From positions 1 to 12,872 of the forward strand of contig JASAON010001321.1 in the NCBI GenBank assembly GCA_030849065.1: 12,872 bases of DNA. The letters are read 5' to 3'. The notes beneath the pieces are model-generated. The model was given only the letters and a program-made list of their open reading frames with translations, did not search any database and was not told where the DNA came from. Shown in pieces: positions 1 through 6,718 of the stretch; position 1 is the stretch's first letter, and every line of letters starts with the position of its first letter. Source of the DNA: Jaenimonas drosophilae (Eukaryota > Euglenozoa > Kinetoplastea > Trypanosomatida > Trypanosomatidae). The position numbers and the translations under genes are program-made.

Positions 1-885
1 CGAGAGACGAGCATCTTTTCGGGTGATGCAGTTCCACCAGCTTCCATCACATCATCCGCCTACGTTGCTGTTGTGCCAACTCCGACAACGCCCACACAAC
101 AACAACAACAACGCCATCATCATCATCATCGCCAGACATCGATGGTATCGTACTCTCGTGATGGGGATCCTCTCGAAGCGAGTGGAGATGGGTGCATCAT
201 TGTTGCCGATGATGTACGCCAACACAAACTTGTCGCATCATCATCCTCGTCGCCCACCATCATCGCCATGGATCTTGGCACAACAACGGGAGATGCAGAC
301 GCCAGCACATGCTTCTCCTTCAACCCAAGTGGTGCCATTCCAGCATGGTCGTGGTGGCTCCTCACCGCGATGATCATCTTTGCCGGTATCAGTGCCGCCA
401 TTCTCATCCGCGCATCCATCATACGCCCAGGTGCTATCGTGATGGGAGATGATGGTGATGATGATGATGCCCATGTTGTTGGAGGTGTGATTGGCCACTT
501 TGCTGCCGCACACTGCCCATCACTTGGCATGCTCAACGCAACGTCATTTGGATACGTAGAGTGGCTGCCACACTGCCCGACGGTGGCACGTGGGCGTACC
601 TATCCATGCGCATCCTCCATTGACTGCCTCACACTCACGTCGCAGTGCGCCCCGCGCGAGACGCTCCTCCGCATGAGCTGCGATGTTCATGATGATGCGC
701 AGGGCCGTGTGTGCTCCATGATCCTTGCGGATGTGGTACGTCCGCCACCTGCGGCAGATGCCATCAACGGTGTGTGCGTACAGCCACAAACACGATGCCT
801 TGTTTGCCCCATCAACGCACCCAACAACGCCCCATCGGAACTACGCTGCTCCCTGAAGGAGGAGCGCTGCAACCTCATTGCATAA
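1..885 (+). CDS. Cys-rich single-pass membrane protein, 5'-truncated
   Basis: The reading frame is open from the first base to a TAA at 883-885, so the 5' end lies outside the window and the visible part is 294 residues. I do not recognise the family. The N-terminal third is polar and repetitive, with Gln and His runs at about residues 33-43 and a Ser run near 80. One clear hydrophobic segment lies at residues 116-136, rich in Trp at its start and followed by Arg. After an acidic Gly/Asp stretch comes a domain of about 120 residues with 12 cysteines and one N-glycosylation sequon (Asn179-Ala-Thr). An even cysteine count and a sequon suggest a disulfide-bonded domain outside the cytosol, which would make this a type II membrane protein; that topology is inferred. 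Codon use matches the other genes. The first in-window ATG (142) is unlikely to be the true start, because the open frame and similar composition continue upstream. Confidence 0.75.
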   Translation, partial: RETSIFSGDAVPPASITSSAYVAVVPTPTTPTQQQQQRHHHHHRQTSMVSYSRDGDPLEASGDGCIIVADDVRQHKLVASSSSSPTIIAMDLGTTTGDADASTCFSFNPSGAIPAWSWWLLTAMIIFAGISAAILIRASIIRPGAIVMGDDGDDDDAHVVGGVIGHFAAAHCPSLGMLNATSFGYVEWLPHCPTVARGRTYPCASSIDCLTLTSQCAPRETLLRMSCDVHDDAQGRVCSMILADVVRPPPAADAINGVCVQPQTRCLVCPINAPNNAPSELRCSLKEERCNLIA

Positions 886-1194
886 ATGCATCAATTATAT
901 GCGTGGTACATCTTCATGATGATCATCAACGTCGGTACATATAATTTCTTTTTCTGTTTTCGTTGCTTTGTTGCGACCATGTGCGTATACAGCAATCATT
1001 CAGCAAAAACAACAACAAGAACACGCTTCTTTGGTGCACGTATCATGGCTGACTCCATCACCATCCTACTCCTTCATCTCTCCATCTTTTCACATACATC
1101 CACCTTCACCCAACACACACTTCCACGTTGTGCTCCTCACGTTCATCACCATCAAAGCACTATCCAACACACACACACACATACACACACAACC
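886..1194 (+). other. Spacer upstream of MSH2
   Basis: This 309-base spacer should hold the 3'UTR of the membrane-protein gene and the leader of MSH2. It has a T-rich tract at 944-969, a C/T-rich tract at 1059-1091 and a (CA)n-like stretch at 1168-1190 directly before the MSH2 start. The frame shared with MSH2 is free of stops throughout, but CA-rich sequence contains few stop triplets, so this is weak evidence of coding. No RNA gene was seen. Confidence 0.6.
1059..1157 (+). promoter_or_regulatory. Putative trans-splice acceptor for MSH2
   Basis: A C/T-rich tract at 1059-1091 is followed by an AG-free stretch, and the first AG is at 1156-1157. Splicing there would leave a 37-base leader without ATG before the start at 1195. 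A second candidate, the T-rich tract at 944-969 with its first AG at 991-992, lies further upstream and would expose an in-frame ATG at 1045. The site is called by pattern only. Confidence 0.45.
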
Positions 1195-3942
1195 ATGGCC
1201 ATGGAAGATCGTGAGGCATCAACGCTCATCAAGACCTTCTTCTCTCTGGGCCAAGACGCCCCTACGTGTTTGCGGCTCTTCAGCCGTGGAGGTGCGCAGA
1301 GCGGATGTTTTGTGGTGGGATCGTGGGCCGCGCACGTTGCGGCGGATTATGTGAAGTCAAGCGCCGTCCTCGCCAAGTGGCCCAGTGGCCGCGCGGATGC
1401 ACCAACCGTGGATGTTGTAGCTCTCAATGACAACCTCTGCCGCGATCTCATCCGTGATTGTCTCCTTCGACGTGGAGCATCGGTGGAGCTCTACGAACGC
1501 AATGCGGGTGGCGGTGCGTACGTCTGCATACAACGCGGCTCACCGGGCAACATTGCGGATTTTGAGGCCACGCTCTTTGATTGTGAAGAGGCGGAGGTGG
1601 CGCTCATGGCCTCGGGCGTTCTCGTGTTGGAGGAGATGGCGGATGGACGACGGCGTGTTGGTTTAGCCGCCCTCAACACCACACTGCGCCACATGTACTA
1701 CGCCGAATACGTGGATGGTGAAAGTCTTGCCAGTTTAGATGCTCTTCTCTCGCAGATCAGCCTGAAGGAGCTCACGTGGAGCACCGAAGTTTCCGAAGAC
1801 GCCGCTGACTTTCGCACAGTTCGGCGCATGTGCGAGCGTGTCGGGGCCACACTGCGCGCCGTATCGCGCCGCACGCTCATCAACGAAGGTGCCGCCTGTG
1901 CCAGCGGCATCGATGCCCTTCGCGACCTTCTTCGTGTGCCGGAGGACCGCATCAATCTCACCACTTCTCCGCTCGCCACCCAGGCGATGGAGCTCTTGTT
2001 GCATCGCGTGGATGCGATGGATCTCACGAACCATCGCGCCTTTTATCTCCGGCGTGTTACCCCAACCAACTTCATGAAGCTGGACTCAACGGCCGTGGAG
2101 GCACTACACATCATCAGCCGCACGCCAGAAACACGAGGTGCACTGCCACAATCCATCTTTGCATGGCTCCAGCAACGCTGCTCGACGGGCATGGGCGCAC
2201 GCACGATGCGTCAGTGGCTCCTCCAGCCCTTGCGCCACCGTGAAGAGATTGAGCAACGCCAGACCATCATTCGCATCCTTGTGGAGCAGCCGCTGATGCG
2301 TGATCAGCTCCTCACGCTGGTGTTGCGGCGATGTGGTGATATGGATCGTCTCAACCGAAAACTGCAACGACGGCATCTCAATCTGAAGGATACGCAAGCC
2401 TTCCTCACCTTTGTGCGTATTCTGCCCGAGGCCATTGCTGCCTTGAGCACCTACCGCGGCCAGGACCACAAGCTGTTGGTCTCCGAGTACGTCGCACCCC
2501 TCGAGGACATACACGAACACATGGCCAACCTCATCACCCTCATTGAGGCCACCGTTGATTTCTCCGACCGCCACGCCGCACGCATTCAGCATGATTTTGA
2601 TGATGATCTCGCCAACCTCCACGCGGAGCTCATGCGCATTCAAGCTGCCGTTGAGACGGAGTACGCACACGTACGAGCACGCTACAAGTGGGGAGATAAA
2701 CAGCTCCGACACGAGTACCACAACACCTACGGCTACGTCTTCAAGGTGTCACGCAAAGACGATCAGCAACTTCGTGCCAACAGCAACCAACTCCGCATCG
2801 TGAGTACCTCCAAGGATGGCATTCGCTTCGTCTCAGACGCCCTGGCGTCGCTGAGCGAGGAATACCGTCGCGTGGATGCCGATTATGATCGGCGTCAGAG
2901 CGATTTGAAGCACAAACTCATGGAAACATTGGCCTCCTACCTCCCGGTGCTCGACGATGCGAAGGAGCTTCTCGCCAGCCTCGATGTTCTCATGGCCTGG
3001 GCCCTCACCGTGTGCGATGCGCCACGCTCAATGGTTTGTCCCATCATCCTTGACGAGGATGCCGATGCCATTCTCAGCATCAAGGGTCTTCGTCATCCCC
3101 TCGTTGAGCTCCGCCAGCCAAACTACACAAACAACTCCGTTCTTCTCTCCAACTCTGCCAACGCCATGATCATCACGGGGCCAAACATGGGTGGCAAATC
3201 CACGTTTATGCGCAGCGTGGGTGTGGCGGTGGTGTTGGCGCAGGCTGGCTGCTACGTGCCGGCGGAGCATGCGGAGCTCAAGTTGCGCGACGCCGTCATG
3301 TGCCGAGTCGGGGCCAACGATCATCTCTCACAAGGCGTCTCAACCTTCATGATGGAGATGTTGGAGTCGTCGGTGATGTTGAGCGGTGCCACCTCATCCA
3401 CCTTGGCCATCGTGGATGAGCTGGGCCGTGGCACCTCCACCTTTGATGGTTTTGGTTTGGCGTGGGCAATTGCGCAGGAGATTGCCGTCTCCATCCGCGC
3501 CGCGCTGCTCTTCTCGACGCACTTTCACGAGCTCACCCAGCTCGCCGACGAACATGAAAACATCATCAACGCACACTTTGGCGCAGATGTGGATGAAGCA
3601 CAGAAGAGCCTGCGCTTTCGGTATGCCTTGGAGCCTGGGGCGTGCGGGCGGAGCTACGGCCTCTACGTGGCCGCTCTCGCCGAGCTTCCCGATGAGGTGT
3701 TGCGTGCTGCACGGCACAAGGCGGAGGAGCTGGAAGGGTTTGGCGGAACCAATGCGCTCACGCTCAAGAAGATGCAAATGACGATGGAAGAAGAGGAGGT
3801 GGTGGCCTCCATCGCACGTTATGCCAAGGATATTCGTGAGATGGAGCACGGCACAACATCGAGCGCGGAGGAGGCGGCACGGCTGCGGCAGCAAATTGCC
3901 GCCGATGAGGCCGTCCTGCAAGTACTGCGCACATCAGCCTGA
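1195..3942 (+). CDS. MSH2: DNA mismatch repair protein MSH2
   Basis: This is a MutS homologue of 915 residues (human MSH2 has 934). In the nucleus MSH2 pairs with MSH6 or MSH3 to recognise mispaired and looped-out bases and, through its ATPase, to start excision repair. Similarity is collinear over the whole length. An N-terminal domain lies at about 1-120 and lacks the mismatch-binding Phe-x-Glu, as expected for MSH2 and unlike MSH6. The lever region starts near Phe293-Met-Lys-Leu-Asp, with the clamp at about 430-530. The ATPase has Walker A GPNMGGKST at 662-670, the signature loop with GVSTFM, Walker B Asp741-Glu742 followed by LGRGTST, and the His loop STHFHEL (His776). A helical C-terminal dimerisation part follows to the TGA stop. 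The start at 1195 is chosen because it begins the family-like sequence and is the first ATG after the AG at 1157; Met3 at 1201 is an alternative. All key ATPase residues are intact. Confidence 0.96.
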   Translation: MAMEDREASTLIKTFFSLGQDAPTCLRLFSRGGAQSGCFVVGSWAAHVAADYVKSSAVLAKWPSGRADAPTVDVVALNDNLCRDLIRDCLLRRGASVELYERNAGGGAYVCIQRGSPGNIADFEATLFDCEEAEVALMASGVLVLEEMADGRRRVGLAALNTTLRHMYYAEYVDGESLASLDALLSQISLKELTWSTEVSEDAADFRTVRRMCERVGATLRAVSRRTLINEGAACASGIDALRDLLRVPEDRINLTTSPLATQAMELLLHRVDAMDLTNHRAFYLRRVTPTNFMKLDSTAVEALHIISRTPETRGALPQSIFAWLQQRCSTGMGARTMRQWLLQPLRHREEIEQRQTIIRILVEQPLMRDQLLTLVLRRCGDMDRLNRKLQRRHLNLKDTQAFLTFVRILPEAIAALSTYRGQDHKLLVSEYVAPLEDIHEHMANLITLIEATVDFSDRHAARIQHDFDDDLANLHAELMRIQAAVETEYAHVRARYKWGDKQLRHEYHNTYGYVFKVSRKDDQQLRANSNQLRIVSTSKDGIRFVSDALASLSEEYRRVDADYDRRQSDLKHKLMETLASYLPVLDDAKELLASLDVLMAWALTVCDAPRSMVCPIILDEDADAILSIKGLRHPLVELRQPNYTNNSVLLSNSANAMIITGPNMGGKSTFMRSVGVAVVLAQAGCYVPAEHAELKLRDAVMCRVGANDHLSQGVSTFMMEMLESSVMLSGATSSTLAIVDELGRGTSTFDGFGLAWAIAQEIAVSIRAALLFSTHFHELTQLADEHENIINAHFGADVDEAQKSLRFRYALEPGACGRSYGLYVAALAELPDEVLRAARHKAEELEGFGGTNALTLKKMQMTMEEEEVVASIARYAKDIREMEHGTTSSAEEAARLRQQIAADEAVLQVLRTSA

Positions 3943-4210
3943 GAGCATCTCCACATCCGCACACACACATATATACATGTATGGCAAACACACGCACATA
4001 CATGAGGAGGCATAGATGCATGGTTGTATTCATGAATAATCATGAAAACAAAAAACACCAACAATGTGATTGTTTGCATCTTGGCTGCAACAGTGCATAG
4101 AGCTGATGATGATGATGATGATGATGCATATCTCCGATTTTTTCACACAACGTGTATGCCCGCCACTATCATTGTGCTGCCGCTACTCATGGCAACCTAG
4201 TGTATTGAAG

Positions 4211-4270
4211 TTTCATTCACTCATCATCTTCTTCTTCATCATCTTCTTCTTCCCACACACGTACATGTAG
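4211..4270 (+). promoter_or_regulatory. Putative trans-splice acceptor for the hydrolase gene
   Basis: This is the strongest pyrimidine tract in the spacer (4211-4255, C/T with a few A). It is followed by its first AG at 4269-4270, next to a small inverted repeat. The following 368 bases contain no ATG, so this acceptor would give a long leader with the hydrolase start as first ATG. Nearer candidates exist: T6 at 4570-4575 with AG at 4597-4598, and the C/T tract 4621-4634 ending in AG at 4635-4636, only two bases before the ATG. Confidence 0.4.
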
Positions 4271-4360
4271 GATCTTAGGAGGACGGAGATCCTCCATACA
4301 CACACATCACCAACACACATCGTTGGCCCAGTGCAACACATACATACAAAACCATTGCCT

Positions 4361-4362
<2 letters not shown>

Positions 4363-4390
<28 letters not shown>
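4363..4390 (+). repeat. (GT)14 microsatellite
   Basis: Fourteen uninterrupted GT units are followed by an imperfect continuation and then TTTG/TTG-type repeats to about 4427. It lies between MSH2 and the hydrolase gene, in the predicted leader of the latter if the acceptor at 4270 is used. Confidence 0.95.
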
Positions 4391-4393
<3 letters not shown>

Positions 4394-4620
4394 TGTGTTC
4401 TTGTTTGTTTGTTTGTTGTTGTTGTTGTGGCAGTAACGTACCACGACACACACAACAACACACGTGTCCGCGTCAAGAGCACGACCCCCCAAAGATTCAT
4501 ACTCATTCACAACTTGGTACCCTCATTATACTAAAACGAACCACAAACAAAAATCGGCTGTGAGGTTGGTTTTTTGCCAACAACAACAACACACACAGAG
4601 AGCTACGCACATACAACACT

Positions 4621-4636
4621 CTAATTTCTTTTCTAG
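4621..4636 (+). promoter_or_regulatory. Acceptor-like tract abutting the hydrolase start
   Basis: A short C/T-rich run ends in TAG at 4634-4636 and only two bases separate it from the ATG at 4639. If used, nearly the whole 5' leader of the mRNA would be the spliced leader itself. This is an alternative to the sites at 4270 and about 4598. Confidence 0.3.
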
Positions 4637-4638
4637 CC

Positions 4639-6291
4639 ATGGGTCAGAGCTCCAGCAACACACTCAGCACACGTGTGTTTCAGCCACCATGTTGCATGGA
4701 CGACTGGAGCCGCCGCATGCTTCACGCCGTTGAGCCGAAGCTCCGCTTCATCACCAAGGCCAACGGGGAGCGCCTCTCGTACCTCTTCATTGATGCGCCG
4801 GCACCTCCGCGACGTGCCACGTCGGTATGGAGCGTCTCCGCCCCAGAGCCGCTCGTGATACTGATGAGCCACGGCAACGCGGAAGATCTCGGCCTGTGCC
4901 ATGAGTATCTGCGCTATCTCAGCCAAACACTTGGGGTGGCGGTGATGGGCTACGACTACTGCGGGTATGGATTCTCTGGGCCACTGGAGCACCAACACGG
5001 CGGCGTGCAGTGGAGCCGTCGTAAGTACATCACGGAGGAGGTGGTGGAGGAGGATGCCGATCTCATCTATCACCACCTGCAAACACGCTATGGCTTCTTG
5101 CCGCGGCAGATTGTGGTGATGGGCCGCAGTCTTGGCGGTGGGCCGTCGTGCTATCTCGCCAAACACTATCATGATGAGGTTGGTGGCGTCATTTTGGAGA
5201 GCACCTTCACCTCCATCTTGGCTGTGCTCGGCTTGCCACTCCTCACGGCATGTTTGCACCCCATTGATCTCTTTCATAACAAGACGATGATCATGCAGGC
5301 CACCAACTGCCCCTTGCTCATTATTCACGGCAATGATGATCGCGTGGTGCCCTTCAAGTGTGGTGTGCAGCTCGTGGATGCCGCCAAGAAGAGCAGGCGT
5401 GGAGTGTTGGAGAAGAAGAAGCGCAAACAACAACGGCAACAACAACAAAAACGTCAGGAAGCAACAACACCAACAACAATCACACAAGATGAGATGATGC
5501 AACGCGCTCCCTTGGTGCGTCGGGTAACGCCATGCCCCGTACGTCGGCCCATCTCCACGACCACAACAGCCAAATCAGCGCTGCTCCTCTCTGAGACGGA
5601 GGAGGAGCGCTTGCCAACGCCATCTCCCTTGATGCTGCCCACCTCGCCCACACACCTCACCGCCACCACATCATCTGATGAACGCGAGTATCAGCAACAA
5701 CAACAATACGAACACGAACAAGATGATGAGGATGATGAGAATGAGGTGGAGCTGGCAACCTCATCAGCGGCAGCATCACCCGTGTCGCAGCACAACAACA
5801 ACAGCAACAACAGCAACAACCGCAGTGCGTCTCCATACCAGTACGCCGCTGCTGCTGCACAGAGTGGTGGTGCCGATATTAACGCCCTCGTCGGTGTTGA
5901 AGGCGGAGGTGGCGGAGGAGGCCCGCCACCCGCGGATCGCTTCACAAGATGGATCGCTGATCGCCTCGAACTCACCGATGATGAGCAGATGTTGCAGGTT
6001 TTTTTTCAGTGCATGGATGGTTGTGGGCACAACAACATTGCACGGCGTGAGCCAACGCAATACCTCTCCACGCTCACGCGCTTTCTGGCCTACATCTCTC
6101 ATCGCAACCGTTTCTTCGGCCAATCTCCGCGGATCGCAACAACAACAACACATACACACTTGGCAACACCTCTTCACGCCAGCGCACGTGCATCGCCCAT
6201 AACAAAGGTTCCGCCATCACCAATTGCGGCATCGCCCGCGACGAACATCTCTCCCCCTCCACCACCACCAACCGAGCCGATGCAGGCGTAA
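4639..6291 (+). CDS. ABHD17-like alpha/beta serine hydrolase
   Basis: This 550-residue protein has the alpha/beta hydrolase fold of the ABHD17 family (peptidase family S9-like), whose animal members remove palmitate from membrane proteins. Visible motifs in order are the oxyanion-hole segment SHGNAEDLG (residues 77-85), YDYCGYG (105-111), the nucleophile elbow Gly162-Arg-Ser164-Leu-Gly, the acid in IHGNDDRVV (Asp234) and the catalytic His464 in GCGHNN. The triad is complete, but about 230 residues separate Asp and His, against about 30 in animal ABHD17. The extra part (about 250-433) is rich in Lys/Gln, Thr, Asn, Asp/Glu and Gly. The protein begins Met-Gly-Gln-Ser-Ser-Ser, a good N-myristoylation signal, followed by Cys18-Cys19, possible palmitoylation sites. 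A Pro/Ser/Thr-rich tail of about 60 residues ends it. Membrane attachment is inferred. The start is fixed by the myristoylation motif and by the absence of ATG for 371 bases upstream. The physiological substrate cannot be told from sequence. Confidence 0.88.
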   Translation: MGQSSSNTLSTRVFQPPCCMDDWSRRMLHAVEPKLRFITKANGERLSYLFIDAPAPPRRATSVWSVSAPEPLVILMSHGNAEDLGLCHEYLRYLSQTLGVAVMGYDYCGYGFSGPLEHQHGGVQWSRRKYITEEVVEEDADLIYHHLQTRYGFLPRQIVVMGRSLGGGPSCYLAKHYHDEVGGVILESTFTSILAVLGLPLLTACLHPIDLFHNKTMIMQATNCPLLIIHGNDDRVVPFKCGVQLVDAAKKSRRGVLEKKKRKQQRQQQQKRQEATTPTTITQDEMMQRAPLVRRVTPCPVRRPISTTTTAKSALLLSETEEERLPTPSPLMLPTSPTHLTATTSSDEREYQQQQQYEHEQDDEDDENEVELATSSAAASPVSQHNNNSNNSNNRSASPYQYAAAAAQSGGADINALVGVEGGGGGGGPPPADRFTRWIADRLELTDDEQMLQVFFQCMDGCGHNNIARREPTQYLSTLTRFLAYISHRNRFFGQSPRIATTTTHTHLATPLHASARASPITKVPPSPIAASPATNISPPPPPPTEPMQA

Positions 6292-6563
6292 GTGCCTACC
6301 TTCATGCGGATGATGTTCTTGGTGTTATTGATGTCGTTGCTTCCATCTTATCCACTCCTTCATCACCCATAATCATCATGACTACTCTTCTTCTTTTTTT
6401 TTCTGCAATGTGCGTTTGTTTGTATCTGTACGGTGGCGGTGAAGTGATGCGATTGATGATGATGTTGTTGTTGTTGTTTTTTTGCCCGTTCGTCGCAGCT
6501 ATCGCCTCCTCCTGCTTCTACGATGAGAGAGACCACCACGGGTTCTTGGAGTAGCGCACGCAC

Positions 6564-6597
6564 AATGATGATGATGATGATCGTCATCATCATCATT
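6564..6597 (+). repeat. Inverted repeat of ATG and CAT triplets
   Basis: The arm 6564-6577 is the exact reverse complement of 6584-6597, giving 14 base pairs with a six-base loop. It is built from (ATG)n on the left and (CAT)n on the right. It lies in the likely 3'UTR of the hydrolase mRNA and would fold into an RNA hairpin or a DNA cruciform. Confidence 0.85.
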
Positions 6598-6629
6598 TGG
6601 TTTTGTATATATGTCTGTGTGTGTTTCAA

Positions 6630-6673
6630 TCTTCTTCACCTTTCTCTCTCTCTCACACACACATACATCCTAG
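6630..6673 (+). promoter_or_regulatory. Putative trans-splice acceptor for the 6719 gene
   Basis: A C/T-rich tract at 6630-6655 is followed by CA-rich sequence without AG, and the first AG is at 6672-6673. The resulting leader would be 45 bases long with no ATG before 6719. This is one of the cleanest acceptor-like sites in the window. Confidence 0.55.
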
Positions 6674-6718
6674 CTCAGGTAGTGTAGTACCTCAGGCAGA
6701 TCATCATCTCTTGTGTTG

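Larger units (their letters stand above)
3943..4638 (+). other. Spacer between MSH2 and the hydrolase gene
   Basis: This 696-base region has no supported gene. From the left it holds (CA)n-rich sequence, a (TGA)n run at 4104-4126, a strong C/T tract at 4211-4255, an AG at 4269-4270, a (GT)14 run at 4363-4390, T/G-rich repeats at 4400-4427 and (CA)/(CAA)-rich sequence up to the hydrolase start. ATG triplets are present up to 4267 and then absent until 4639. Short open frames here come from the repeats and are not considered genes. Confidence 0.6.
6292..6718 (+). other. Spacer downstream of the hydrolase gene
   Basis: This 427-base spacer has no supported gene. It contains T-rich tracts near 6387-6401 and 6475-6483, a 14-bp perfect inverted repeat made of (ATG)n and (CAT)n arms at 6564-6597, and a C/T tract with AG at 6672-6673 that suits the next gene. 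Confidence 0.6.

Noticed and set aside
886..1194. Open frame extending MSH2 upstream to an ATG at 886, directly after the previous stop.
   Set aside because: The extension is AT- and CA-rich with codon use unlike MSH2, has no family similarity, and would begin upstream of both candidate acceptors. Only the ATG at 1045 is kept as a hypothesis.
2104..2721. Long open frame on the - strand opposite MSH2.
   Set aside because: It lies wholly within the well-supported MSH2 gene and reflects GC-rich third positions there.
4363..4427. Short tandem repeats as a CRISPR array or satellite origin.
   Set aside because: They are simple microsatellites with no spacers and no long repeat unit.
4070..4534. 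Short open frames in the MSH2-hydrolase spacer on both strands.
   Set aside because: They translate dinucleotide and trinucleotide repeats and share no codon use with the real genes.
4633..5502. Long - strand open frame of 289 codons opposite the hydrolase gene.
   Set aside because: The + strand frame has the full catalytic motifs; the antisense product is low-complexity and unrecognisable.
5386..5937. The low-complexity block in the hydrolase as a cis-intron.
   Set aside because: It has no stop over 184 codons, its repeats keep the coding phase and no convincing donor-acceptor pair stands out. RNA data would be decisive.
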